The notes beneath the pieces were generated by a model. The model was not told the origin of the DNA. It did not search any database and was given only the letters and a program-made list of their open reading frames with translations. From DASRJX01 sp035649235 (lineage in GTDB: Bacteria > Acidobacteriota > Polarisedimenticolia > Gp22-AA2): a DNA stretch of 49,584 nt. The stretch is from contig DASRJX010000181.1 in assembly GCA_035649235.1 (NCBI GenBank), positions 1 through 49,584 of the forward strand, given 5' to 3'. This document shows, one piece after another, positions 41,166 to 48,907 of this stretch. Both the position numbers and the translations under genes were made by a program. Position 1 is the first letter of the stretch. The number at the start of each line of letters is the position of its first letter.

Positions 41166-41171
41166 ACTATA
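41166..41171 (-). promoter_or_regulatory. -10-like element TATAGT before the ligase cluster
   Basis: TATAGT on the minus strand lies in the 93-nt gap between the dehydratase stop and the first ligase gene, 48 nt before its ATG. It suggests the cluster has its own promoter. No -35 is clear. Confidence 0.4.
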
Positions 41172-41210
41172 TCAAATGGCGCCGCACGCGGCGGCCGGCG
41201 CCCGAACTGC

Positions 41211-42215
41211 TCAGGCCGGCGCGGGCTCCCGGGCGCCGGCCGCCGCCAGGTGCGCGGAGAATGTCGCGGCGTCGATGTTGGCGCCGCAGACGATCGGGAC
41301 GACGGTGCGGCCGCGCAGCTTGGACTTGAGCGGGCCCAGCAGGGCAGCGGTGGCGGCGGCCCCCGCCGGCTCCACGGCGAGCTTGGCCGATCGGAACAGC
41401 AGCAGCATTGCGGAGCGCAGCGCGTCGTCGTCGACAAGTACCAGCTCGTCCACGAAGCGGCGGCAGAGATCGAAGGAATAGGGCGCCGCGTGCGGGGCCC
41501 CGAGGCTGTCGGCGATGGTCGTCACCTGGGGGATGGACTGCGGCGATCCGGCCGCGAAGGATCGGTGCATGGTGTCGGCCCCGGTCGGCTCGACGCCGAC
41601 GACCGTTGCTTTCGGCCGCGCCAGCTTGACAGCCGCCGCCACGCCGGCGCACAGGCCTCCGCCGCCGATGGGGACGATGACGGCGTCCAGGTCGGGGACC
41701 TGATCGCAGATCTCCAGTCCCAGCGTCGCCGTGCCGAGAGCGGTCTTCGGCCCCTCGAAGGGATGGACGAAGCTGCGGCCTTCGGTCGTCTCGATCTCCT
41801 TGACCCGCTCGAACGCGCGGTGCACGTCGTCCACCAGCTCCACCTCGGCGCCGAGGTCGCGGCAGCCGCGCACCCGGAAGGGGTTCGCCGACCTCGGCAT
41901 CACCACCTTGGCTGTGGTCTTCAGCACGCGAGCCGCGTAGGCGACCGCCATGGCGTGGTTCCCGGCGCTCACCGCCGTGACGCCGCGCCGCAGGACGTCG
42001 GGCGGCAGGTCCAGCATGACCGCGAGCGCTCCACGCGGCTTGAACGACCCGGTCCTCTGGAACAGCTCCTCCTTCAGGACGACCCGCGTCGTGGCGCCCA
42101 GCGCGCCCTCCAGGTCGTCGCCTGACCACGGCCGCACGGGGGTCGTCAGAACGTAGTCGCCGATGCGGGCGCGCGTGGCCCGCATCGCCTCGAGCGTCGG
42201 GAGGTCGGGACTCAT
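41211..42215 (-). CDS. PLP-dependent threonine/serine dehydratase
   Basis: A 334-residue fold-type II enzyme. The Schiff-base lysine lies in RTGSFKPRGA (about 54-63), VSAGNHAMAVAYAA follows, and the phosphate-binding loop is VIVPIGGGGLCAGV (about 172-185). There is no C-terminal ACT domain, so it is the catabolic, serine-racemase or hydroxyaspartate-dehydratase size class rather than biosynthetic IlvA. It deaminates L-threonine or L-serine to 2-oxoacids. ATG 42215 has a TAGACT box 9 nt upstream. It may supply or remove an amino acid used by the ligase cluster behind it, but that is a guess. Confidence 0.85.
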   Translation of the reverse strand: MSPDLPTLEAMRATRARIGDYVLTTPVRPWSGDDLEGALGATTRVVLKEELFQRTGSFKPRGALAVMLDLPPDVLRRGVTAVSAGNHAMAVAYAARVLKTTAKVVMPRSANPFRVRGCRDLGAEVELVDDVHRAFERVKEIETTEGRSFVHPFEGPKTALGTATLGLEICDQVPDLDAVIVPIGGGGLCAGVAAAVKLARPKATVVGVEPTGADTMHRSFAAGSPQSIPQVTTIADSLGAPHAAPYSFDLCRRFVDELVLVDDDALRSAMLLLFRSAKLAVEPAGAAATAALLGPLKSKLRGRTVVPIVCGANIDAATFSAHLAAAGAREPAPA

Positions 42216-42224
42216 CGAAAGGTC

Positions 42225-42230
42225 AGTCTA
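42225..42230 (-). promoter_or_regulatory. -10 element TAGACT, start-proximal
   Basis: TAGACT on the minus strand is 9 nt from ATG 42215. The spacing again suggests a very short or absent leader. Confidence 0.35.
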
Positions 42231-42267
42231 CCATCGAGGTGCCGTCCGTCCCCGGCTCCTCCTCGCA

Positions 42268-42273
42268 TATCCT
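42268..42273 (+). promoter_or_regulatory. -10-like element TATCCT before the esterase
   Basis: TATCCT lies 45 nt before ATG 42319, in the divergent gap with the dehydratase gene. No -35 is recognised. Confidence 0.35.
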
Positions 42274-42318
42274 AGGGCCTGCGCACCCGCCGTCCGGGCG
42301 GGCGGCACAGGAGGATCG

Positions 42319-43029
42319 ATGCACAAGGAGCGGCACGAATGGCACTCCCCGGCTCTCGGTCGCCCGATGAGCCTCCTCTGGTACGGGCACTGGGGGCGGC
42401 CGATCCTCGCCTTCCCCACCTCGCAGGGGCACGCGAACCAGAACGAGGATTTCGGCCTCATCGGCGGCCTGGGCGACAAGATCGATCGCGGCGACATCCA
42501 GGTCTGCTGCGTCGACGCTGTTGACGAGGAGGCCCTGTACAACCGCACGGCCCGCCCCGCCGATCGCGTCCGCCGCCAGGACGCCTACGATCGCTACCTC
42601 GCGGAGGAAGCGATCCCCTTCATCCAGCGGAAGGCCGAGCGCCCTGACCTCGTGGTCTACGGCGCTTCATTCGGCGGCTATCACGCGGTCAACCTGGCGC
42701 TGCGGCATCCCGCCCTCGCGTCGCGCGTCGTCGCCTTCTCGGGCCTGTTCGACATCCATCGCTTCCTGGACGGGTACTGGGACGACCTGTGCTACTTCCA
42801 TTGCCCCTCCGCCTACGTGACGAACTACCCGTCCGAATGGATCGACAGGGTGAGCCGGGTCGGCATGGTCCTGGCAACCGGCGAGCAGGATCAGCTGGTC
42901 CCGGAGACGCGCCGGTTCGCCGACCTCCTGCGCGGCAAGGGCGTCCCGGTGCATTCCGAGATCTGGCCCGGAGTCTCCGGCCACGACTGGCCGTTCTGGA
43001 TCGAACACCTCAGGCGGTTCGTTCCCTGA
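42319..43029 (+). CDS. Putative esterase, esterase D / alpha-beta hydrolase family
   Basis: A 236-residue cytosolic hydrolase. The catalytic triad is visible: Ser117 in GASFGGY, Asp191 in GEQDQLV and His222 in SGHDWPFW. The protein matches the short putative-esterase family (PF00756) that often begins M-x-x-E-x-x-x-W-x-S-P-x-L-G-R. ATG 42319 has GGAGG (42310-42314) upstream. It is a single-gene unit, convergent with the formate dehydrogenase operon. Substrate unknown. Confidence 0.85.
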   Translation: MHKERHEWHSPALGRPMSLLWYGHWGRPILAFPTSQGHANQNEDFGLIGGLGDKIDRGDIQVCCVDAVDEEALYNRTARPADRVRRQDAYDRYLAEEAIPFIQRKAERPDLVVYGASFGGYHAVNLALRHPALASRVVAFSGLFDIHRFLDGYWDDLCYFHCPSAYVTNYPSEWIDRVSRVGMVLATGEQDQLVPETRRFADLLRGKGVPVHSEIWPGVSGHDWPFWIEHLRRFVP

Positions 43030-43064
43030 AGGGCGTCGGGCCGCGGCAGGCGGTCCGAGGCTCG

Positions 43065-44024
43065 TCAGCCCCGGCTCTCTGACGGGTCCTGCCGGTTCTG
43101 CACCGACTGCCAGCCGAAGCGCCCCTTGATGCAGAGGTGGCCGCTCGTGACTTCGTGGTCGAGCGGCGAAGTCACCTGCACGATGCGGTTGTCCTGCACC
43201 CGGAGGCGCAGGGTGCAGCCGACGCCGCAGTAGGGACAGATCGTCTCGGCGACGGTCTGGCGGGACTCGTCCCAGCGCCCGGCGGCCCTCAGATCGTGCT
43301 CGCTCTTGAACATCAGGGCGCCGGTGGGGCAGACACCGATGCAGTTGCCGCAATAGACGCAGGCGGTGTCAGGGAGCGGCGCGGCCATCTCGGTCGAGAT
43401 GCGGGCGTCGAAACCGCGCCCGGCGACGGCGATGGCGAAGGTGTTCTGGGCGTCGGTGCCGCACGCCTCGACGCACTTGTAGCAGAGGATGCACTTGGAA
43501 TAGTCGCGCACGTAGAGGTCGTTGTCGACCTTGACGGGCTGGGCCACGCGCGCCGCGATCCCGGGCTCGGGAGGGTGATGGTGTCCCGTCCGCGCGGCGT
43601 CCCGCTCCCCCGCCGCCGCGGCCGGACCCGGGCTTCCGAAGCGTGCGGGATCGGCTCCGTAGCGCTCCAGGTAACCCCGGACCTCGGGCGCGGCGCAGGT
43701 CAGGTCGACCGAAGACGCCAGGAACTCCAGGACCAGGCGGCGGCTCAGCCGCACCCTCTCGCTGTCGGTCCTGACCGCCATCTTGGGCTCCACCTTGCGC
43801 GAGCAGGCGGGGACCAGGACGCGCGACCCTTCCACCTCGACGACACAGACGCGGCAGACGTTCACCGGCGTGAGGTTCTCGAGGAAGCACAGCGTCGGCG
43901 TGTCGATACCCTCCCGGCGGCAGGCCTCGAGGATCGTCGTCCCTTCCGGGACCGTCACCTCCTTGCCGTCGAGCGTGATGGCGACCGGACGCCGTCCGTC
44001 CCGGTCGCGCGGGGTGCCGCTCAT
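43065..44024 (-). CDS. Formate dehydrogenase Fe-S subunit carrying the molybdopterin Fe4S4 domain (split FdhA N-part)
   Basis: A 319-residue protein. It has a 2Fe-2S ferredoxin domain (Cys46, 57, 60, 74) and two 4Fe-4S motifs (Cys178/181/184/188; Cys222/225/228/232). The C-terminus carries the [4Fe-4S] domain that normally begins the molybdopterin subunit: CPYCGVGC at 263-270 and Cys298 in CIKGRFGW. Lys300 corresponds to the lysine that relays electrons from the cluster to the cofactor in E. coli FdhF. The His/Cys cluster that usually follows the 2Fe-2S domain is not intact (only Cys110 in DLTCAAPE). It is the last gene of the operon; ATG 44024 overlaps the NuoEF gene as ATGA. It bridges the diaphorase and the catalytic subunit. 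Confidence 0.9.
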   Translation of the reverse strand: MSGTPRDRDGRRPVAITLDGKEVTVPEGTTILEACRREGIDTPTLCFLENLTPVNVCRVCVVEVEGSRVLVPACSRKVEPKMAVRTDSERVRLSRRLVLEFLASSVDLTCAAPEVRGYLERYGADPARFGSPGPAAAAGERDAARTGHHHPPEPGIAARVAQPVKVDNDLYVRDYSKCILCYKCVEACGTDAQNTFAIAVAGRGFDARISTEMAAPLPDTACVYCGNCIGVCPTGALMFKSEHDLRAAGRWDESRQTVAETICPYCGVGCTLRLRVQDNRIVQVTSPLDHEVTSGHLCIKGRFGWQSVQNRQDPSESRG

Positions 44025-45931
44025 CGTCCCGCTCCGGGCTCAGCCGGCGGCGCCGTCCCGAAGAGCCCCAGCTTCACCAGAGCCGACTGCACGGCACTGG
44101 ACGCCGTCTGGCCGAGACCGCAGATCGACGCGTCCCGCATCGCCTGGCCGATGTCCCCGATCAAGGCAACCTCGTCGCGCGGTGACCCGAGGGTGCGGCC
44201 GGCCGCGAGCCGCACCAGGGCCTCCTCCTGGCGCTGCGTGCCGACGCGGCAGGGCACGCATTGGCCGCACGACTCGTCGCGGAAGAAGGCGGCGATGCGC
44301 CGCACGACATCCTGCAGGTCGACGCCGTCGTCGAACACCATGACGACGCCCGACCCGAGCGAGGCGCCGATGGCTCGGGTCCCCTCGAAGGTGAGCGCCA
44401 CGTCGAGCTCGGACCCGGTCACGAACGCCCCCGCCGCGCCTCCCAGGAGCACGGCCTGGAGCCGCTTCCCGCCGCGCACGCCGCCCGCCAGGGCGATGAC
44501 CTCCCGCAGGGTGATGCCGAATGGCGCCTCGTAGAGGCCCGGCCGCTCGACGCTGCCAGACAGGCAGTAGAGCTTCGTGCCCGTCGACTGCGGCGTTCCG
44601 ATCGCGACGAAGGCGGCGCCGCCCTCGAGGACGATGGCGGGAACGTTGGCGAGCGTCTCGACGTTGTTGATGGCGGTCGGCTTGCCGAACAGCCCCGACT
44701 GCACCGGGAAGGGAGGCTTGTTCCGCGGCTCGCCCCGGAAACCCTCGATGGAGTTGAACAGGGCGGTCTCTTCCCCGCAGATGTAGGCCCCGGCCCCCTG
44801 GCGCAATTCGATGTCGAAGCGGAACGGCTCCCCCATGATCGAGGCGCCCAGGAACCCCCGCCGCCGCGCCTGCTCGATCGCCCCGGCGAGACGCTCTGCC
44901 GCGAGCGGGTACTCGCCCCGGACGTAGAGGTAGCCCCGCTCGCATCCCGTCGCGTAACCGCCGATCGTCATCGCCTCGATCACGGCGAAGGGGTCCTCCT
45001 CCATGAGCACCCGGTCCTTGAACGTTCCCGGCTCCGACTCGTCGGCGTTGCACACGAGATAGTGCGGGCGCTCCGGAGCGCGCGCCACCGCCTCCCACTT
45101 GCGGCCGATCGGGAAGGCGGCGCCGCCCCGGCCCAGGAGCTTCGAATCGCTCACCTCGCGCAGGACGCCTTCGGGACCGATGGCGAAGGCGCGCCGCAGG
45201 GCGGCGTAACCGCCGTGGGCGCGGTACTCATCGAGGCTCTCCGGATCGACCTGCCCGACACGGCTCAGGAGCCGGAGGCCCGGCGCTCCGCGTTCGAGCG
45301 TCTGCGGCGCCGCTCTAGACCCGCTCCTCCCGGCGGCCGGCGGGGACTCCGGCAACCGCCCGTCCATCCCCGCCAGCACCACGGACGATCCGGCGGGGGC
45401 GACGGCGACATCGCGCGCCTCTCGGCCAGCCACCTGGAAGAGCACGGCGGGGGCGCGCTCGCACAGCCCCAGGCAGGGGCTCCTTTGCCATGTCGCGCGA
45501 CCATCCTGCGTCGGCGTTCCGGGCGGGCCGATGCGCCGCGTGATTTCGGCGGCCGTCGCTTCGGCGCCGCGCAGGCGGCAAGCGAGATCGTCGCACACGT
45601 GCGCCACCAGGCTCGGCCTTGGCTCGACCGAGAGCAGCGCGTAGAAGGTCGCCACGCCGTACGCCTCCGCCGGAGGCACGGTCAGCCGCTGGCAGATGTA
45701 GTTGAGAGCCCCTGGAGCGATCCAGCCGATCCTGCCCTGGACGGCCCGCAGCGCGGGCAGGAGCAGGTGGCGGCGGCTCCTCGCCTCGTGCCCTCCGATG
45801 GAGACATGCCCCTCGCTCTCGGGACGCCTTGCGCCCCCCTCCCATCCCGAGGCGGGCGGCCCGAGCGCCGCATCGACGGCCGCGCGCTCCTCGTCGGTGG
45901 GCACGGCCCCGGGAATGAGATGCAGGTCCAC
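44021..45931 (-). CDS. NuoE-NuoF fusion, NAD-linked diaphorase subunit of formate dehydrogenase
   Basis: A 636-residue fusion. After a unique stretch of about 45 residues, residues 50-170 are a NuoE-type thioredoxin-like 2Fe-2S domain (Cys113, 118, 153, 157). A linker to about 215 follows. The rest is NuoF: LGRGGAAFPIGRKW and YLVCNADESEPGTFKDR bind FMN/NADH, GAGAYICGEETAL follows, and ESCGQCVPCRVGT plus a later Cys (SICGLGQ) bind a 4Fe-4S cluster. It exchanges electrons between the Fe-S chain and NAD(P)+. GTG 45931 begins directly after the TGA of the catalytic gene (no gap). Confidence 0.92.
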   Translation of the reverse strand: MDLHLIPGAVPTDEERAAVDAALGPPASGWEGGARRPESEGHVSIGGHEARSRRHLLLPALRAVQGRIGWIAPGALNYICQRLTVPPAEAYGVATFYALLSVEPRPSLVAHVCDDLACRLRGAEATAAEITRRIGPPGTPTQDGRATWQRSPCLGLCERAPAVLFQVAGREARDVAVAPAGSSVVLAGMDGRLPESPPAAGRSGSRAAPQTLERGAPGLRLLSRVGQVDPESLDEYRAHGGYAALRRAFAIGPEGVLREVSDSKLLGRGGAAFPIGRKWEAVARAPERPHYLVCNADESEPGTFKDRVLMEEDPFAVIEAMTIGGYATGCERGYLYVRGEYPLAAERLAGAIEQARRRGFLGASIMGEPFRFDIELRQGAGAYICGEETALFNSIEGFRGEPRNKPPFPVQSGLFGKPTAINNVETLANVPAIVLEGGAAFVAIGTPQSTGTKLYCLSGSVERPGLYEAPFGITLREVIALAGGVRGGKRLQAVLLGGAAGAFVTGSELDVALTFEGTRAIGASLGSGVVMVFDDGVDLQDVVRRIAAFFRDESCGQCVPCRVGTQRQEEALVRLAAGRTLGSPRDEVALIGDIGQAMRDASICGLGQTASSAVQSALVKLGLFGTAPPAEPGAGR

Positions 45932-47899
45932 TCAGCGACCCCGTCCGGAGGGCCGCGCGCCCGCTCCGACCGGAACCTGGCCGGCGTCGCGTGATGCCTT
46001 CCGATCCCCCTCGGGGACCGTCTCGATCCGGATGGCGGTCGCCTTGAATTCGGCCGTGCCCGACTTCGGGTCGGTGGCGTCGATGGTCAGCAGGTTGGTG
46101 GCCACCTCGTCCTGGAAATGGAGGGTCATGAAGGCGAGCCCGGGCCGGAGCGTCGTGTCGTAGCGGGCGGGAGCCAGGACGGAGCCGCGCCGCGACACGA
46201 CCCGGACCATCTCGCCATCGGCTACGGAGAAGCGCGCCCCGTCCTCCGGCGCGATGTCGAGCGTCTCCTTGCGCCTGAGCGGCGAGGCATAGCCGGCGGT
46301 CTGCACGCCGGTGTTGTACGAATCGAGGCGCCGGCCCGTCGTCAGCCGTATGGGAAACTCGTCCGAGAGTCGGTCCACGGGCGGGTCATGCTCGACGGCA
46401 TGGAACGGCGCCCTCGGCCCCTCGATCGGGTCCTTCCACAGCCGGCCGTGCAGGAACGGGCTGCCGGGATGCGTCTCGTGCGGGCAGGGCCACTGGAGCC
46501 CCCCGTGCTCCTCCAGGCGCGCGTAGCTCATGCCGCCGTGCCACGGCGAGAGGGAGCGCAGCTCGTCCCAGACCTGTTCCGCGGTCGGCGAGCCCCAGTC
46601 GTGGCCGAAGCGGCGCGCCAGGTCGCAGAGGATCTCGATGTCGGTGCGCGAAGCACCAGGCGGCTCGAGGGCCTTGCGGACCCGCTGCACGCGCCTCTCG
46701 CTGCTGGTGACCGTCCCCTCGGACTCGCACCAGGAAGCAGCCGCGGGGAGGACGACGTGGGCCATCTCGGCCGTCCGGGTCAGGAACATGTCCTGGACCA
46801 CGATGTGCTCCAAGCGCTCCAACAGGCCGAGCGCCCGGGCCTGATCGGCCTCCGACTGCGCCGGGTTCTCGCCGATGACGTAGATCGCGCTCAGCGTCCC
46901 GTGCTCCATCGCCTCGAACATCTCGGACAGGTGCCAGCCGCGCGCCGGCGGAACGGGCGTCCCCCAGGCACGCTCGAACTTCGATCGGTGCTCGGGGTTC
47001 TCGACGTCCTGTCCGCCCGGCAGTTTGTTCGGCAGGGCCCCCATGTCGCCGCCGCCCTGCACGTTGTTCTGCCCGCGTAGCGGGTTGATGCCGGAGCCCC
47101 AGCGCCCGACGTGACCGGTCAGAAGGGCGAGGTTGATCAGCGCCAGGACGTTGTCCACCGCGTTGTGGTGCTCCGTGATGCCGAGCGTCCAGCACAGCTG
47201 CGCCCGATCGGCGCGGGCGTAGGCGCGCGCCACGTCGCCGATCACCGCGGCCGGCACCCCGGTCTCGCGCTCCGCCACCTCGAGCGTGTACGGCTCCACG
47301 CCCGCCGCGTAGGCCTCGAAGCCCGTGGTCGCCTTCTCGATGAAGGCGAGGTTGTGCAGCCCCTCCCGGATGATCTCCCGGCCCATGGCGTTCGCGAGGG
47401 CGATGTCCGATCCGACGTCGAGGCCGATCCAGACATCGGCCCATTCCGCCGACACGGTGCGCCGGGGATCGACGACGTAGAGCCGGGCGCCGCGCCGGAC
47501 CCCGCGCAGCACGTGATGGAAATAGATCGGATGCGCCTCCCGGGCGTTGCTGCCCCAGAGGATGATGAGGTCGGACTCCTCCGCCTCCCTGTACGAGCTG
47601 GTCCCGCCGCCCGCCCCGAAGACCGTCGTCAGACCGACGACGCTGGGGGCGTGTCAGGTGCGGTTGCAGCTGTCGATGTTGTTGCTGCCGATGACCGACC
47701 GGGCGAACCGCTGCGCGAGGTAGTTGACCTCGTTGGTCGCCTTGGAGCAGGAGAACAGCCCGAAGGCCTGCGCCCCCTGCCGATCGCGCACCTTCTGGAA
47801 TCCACCTGCCGCGCGATCGAGCGCCTCGTCCCAGGAAGCGGGCCGCAGCCTGCCTCCCTCGCGCACCATCGGCTCGGTCAGCCGAACGTAACTTCTCAT
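45932..47899 (-). CDS. fdhA: Formate dehydrogenase catalytic subunit, selenocysteine-containing, lacking its own Fe4S4 domain
   Basis: A 655-residue molybdenum/tungsten bis-MGD oxidoreductase read through one in-frame TGA (47656-47654) as selenocysteine 82. Context NIDSCNRT-U-HAPSVVGL equals the catalytic site of E. coli FdhF (CARV-U-HGPSV). The catalytic Arg is in NPLRGQNNVQGGGDMG, and the C-terminal MGD-binding domain has PIRLTTGRRLDSYNTG. ATG 47899 is preferred over 47920 because GAGGGGAG lies eight bases upstream. The usual N-terminal Fe4S4 domain (about 55 residues) is missing and sits at the end of the gene at 43065. It interconverts formate and CO2 in the cytosol. SelA/B/C and FdhD are not in the window. 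Read naively, it looks like two broken genes. Confidence 0.93.
47624..47656 (-). promoter_or_regulatory. Selenocysteine codon and bacterial SECIS hairpin
   Basis: TGA (47656-47654) is followed after 11 nt by CGTCGTC-GGTCT-GACGACG (47642-47624), a perfect 7-bp stem with the GGTCT loop known from the E. coli fdhF SECIS. The spacing and loop are those SelB recognises. Confidence 0.92.
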
Positions 47900-47941
47900 C
47901 GTCCGCTCCCCTCGGGACATCCGCGCCCGAGCGTGGCGTAG

Positions 47942-47970
47942 AGAGTATCTCCCGCCGTGACGGCTGTCCA
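47942..47970 (-). promoter_or_regulatory. Promoter of the formate dehydrogenase operon
   Basis: Minus strand: TGGACA (47970-47965), 17-nt spacer, TACTCT (47947-47942). It gives a leader of about 35 nt before ATG 47899. Confidence 0.5.
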
Positions 47971-47986
47971 GACGCTCACGAACCCG

Positions 47987-48015
47987 TTGCCAATGCTAGG
48001 CCCGACCCGTACATT
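47987..48015 (+). promoter_or_regulatory. Promoter of the helical-repeat gene, start-proximal
   Basis: TTGCCA (47987-47992), 17-nt spacer, TACATT (48010-48015), then 7 nt to ATG 48023. It suggests a leaderless mRNA. Confidence 0.55.
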
Positions 48016-48022
48016 CCCTCGT

Positions 48023-48799
48023 ATGGTGGACGATTACGACGACGGCCGTCTGGCGCCGCCCGAGCAACTCGTCGCGGCCCTCGGGTCCGCGTCGGCGGCC
48101 GGTCTGGACGGCGCGCTCGCGAACCCTGCGCTGCAGGGGCACGATCTTCTGCTCGTCCTGCGCAACCCCCTGGTCACGCCGGCCCTCCTGCAGCGCATCG
48201 GGAGGAGTCCCGTCTGGATGAAGGTGTACAGAGTCCGCGCGGCCCTGGTTCAGCATCCGAAGACGCCCCGTCCGATGGCGATGAGCCTGATCTCCTCTCT
48301 GCGCTGGGGCGACCTGGCCCGGGTGGCGCTGGCGAGCCGGCTGCCGATCGCCCTGCGCACGACGGCGGAGAGGATCCTCCTGCTGCGGCTTCCGGAGCTG
48401 GCGCTCGGCGAGAGAGTCAGCCTGGCGCGTATCGCGACCCCATCTGTCATCCGCGGCCTGCGAGGGGAGAACAGCCCGCTCGTCGTCAGGGCGCTGCTGG
48501 AGAATGCGTCCCTGCGCTTCGAGGAGGTCCTGTTCATGGCGGAGCGGGCCGACGCGCCGCCCGCGCTCCTGACCGTCCTGGCCGACGGCACGCGGTTCGA
48601 GCGGCGCCAGGAGCTCCGCCTGGCGCTCGCATCCCATCCTCGCACGCCGCACGCCGCCGCCCTGCGCCTCGTGGCCGCGCTCCCGCCGGCAACACTCGCC
48701 ATCCTGGCCGCCTCCGACAAGGCGCCGATGCTGGTGCGCGTGGCCGCCGAGAGGCGCCTAGAACAGGGCCGCCCGACTGCGGCCGCCGCTCGTCCATAA
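48023..48799 (+). CDS. Helical-repeat protein of unknown function
   Basis: A 258-residue protein made of alpha-alpha repeats of about 40-45 residues, each opening with an N/H-P-x-T/S-P turn (NPLVTPALLQRI; HPKTPRPMAMSLISSL; HPRTPHAAALRLVAAL). They resemble HEAT or leucine-rich-variant repeats; similar arrangements occur in DUF2336-like proteins. No catalytic motif or membrane helix is seen. ATG 48023 is chosen because the promoter ends 7 nt before it; the open frame reaches 47957 but overlaps that promoter. It lies directly upstream of the RodZ-like gene on the same strand and may be functionally linked. Confidence 0.6.
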   Translation: MVDDYDDGRLAPPEQLVAALGSASAAGLDGALANPALQGHDLLLVLRNPLVTPALLQRIGRSPVWMKVYRVRAALVQHPKTPRPMAMSLISSLRWGDLARVALASRLPIALRTTAERILLLRLPELALGERVSLARIATPSVIRGLRGENSPLVVRALLENASLRFEEVLFMAERADAPPALLTVLADGTRFERRQELRLALASHPRTPHAAALRLVAALPPATLAILAASDKAPMLVRVAAERRLEQGRPTAAAARP

Positions 48800-48802
48800 C
48801 TA

Positions 48803-48836
48803 TTTGTCACAAAAAGATTTAGCGAGGTTTGACAAA
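48803..48836. repeat. Inverted repeat TTTGTCA-N20-TGACAAA
   Basis: The two 7-bp halves lie at 48803-48809 and 48830-48836. The right half overlaps the -35 of the RodZ-like promoter, so a bound protein would block it. Possible operator. Confidence 0.4.
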
Positions 48837-48857
48837 CCGCGGACCCCTCCTTATCAT
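48829..48857 (+). promoter_or_regulatory. Strong sigma-70 promoter of the RodZ-like gene
   Basis: TTGACA (48829-48834, full consensus), 17-nt spacer, TATCAT (48852-48857). The leader is about 45 nt. Confidence 0.8.
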
Positions 48858-48907
48858 TCAGCCTTGCGCTATCGTCCCCCCCAGGAGGCGGTCCGCGGCG
48901 GAACACT

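Noticed and set aside
45932..47899. Two separate genes or a nonsense-mutated pseudogene of formate dehydrogenase
   Set aside because: The only stop is TGA at the catalytic Sec site, both sides align to one protein in one frame, and a SECIS hairpin follows.
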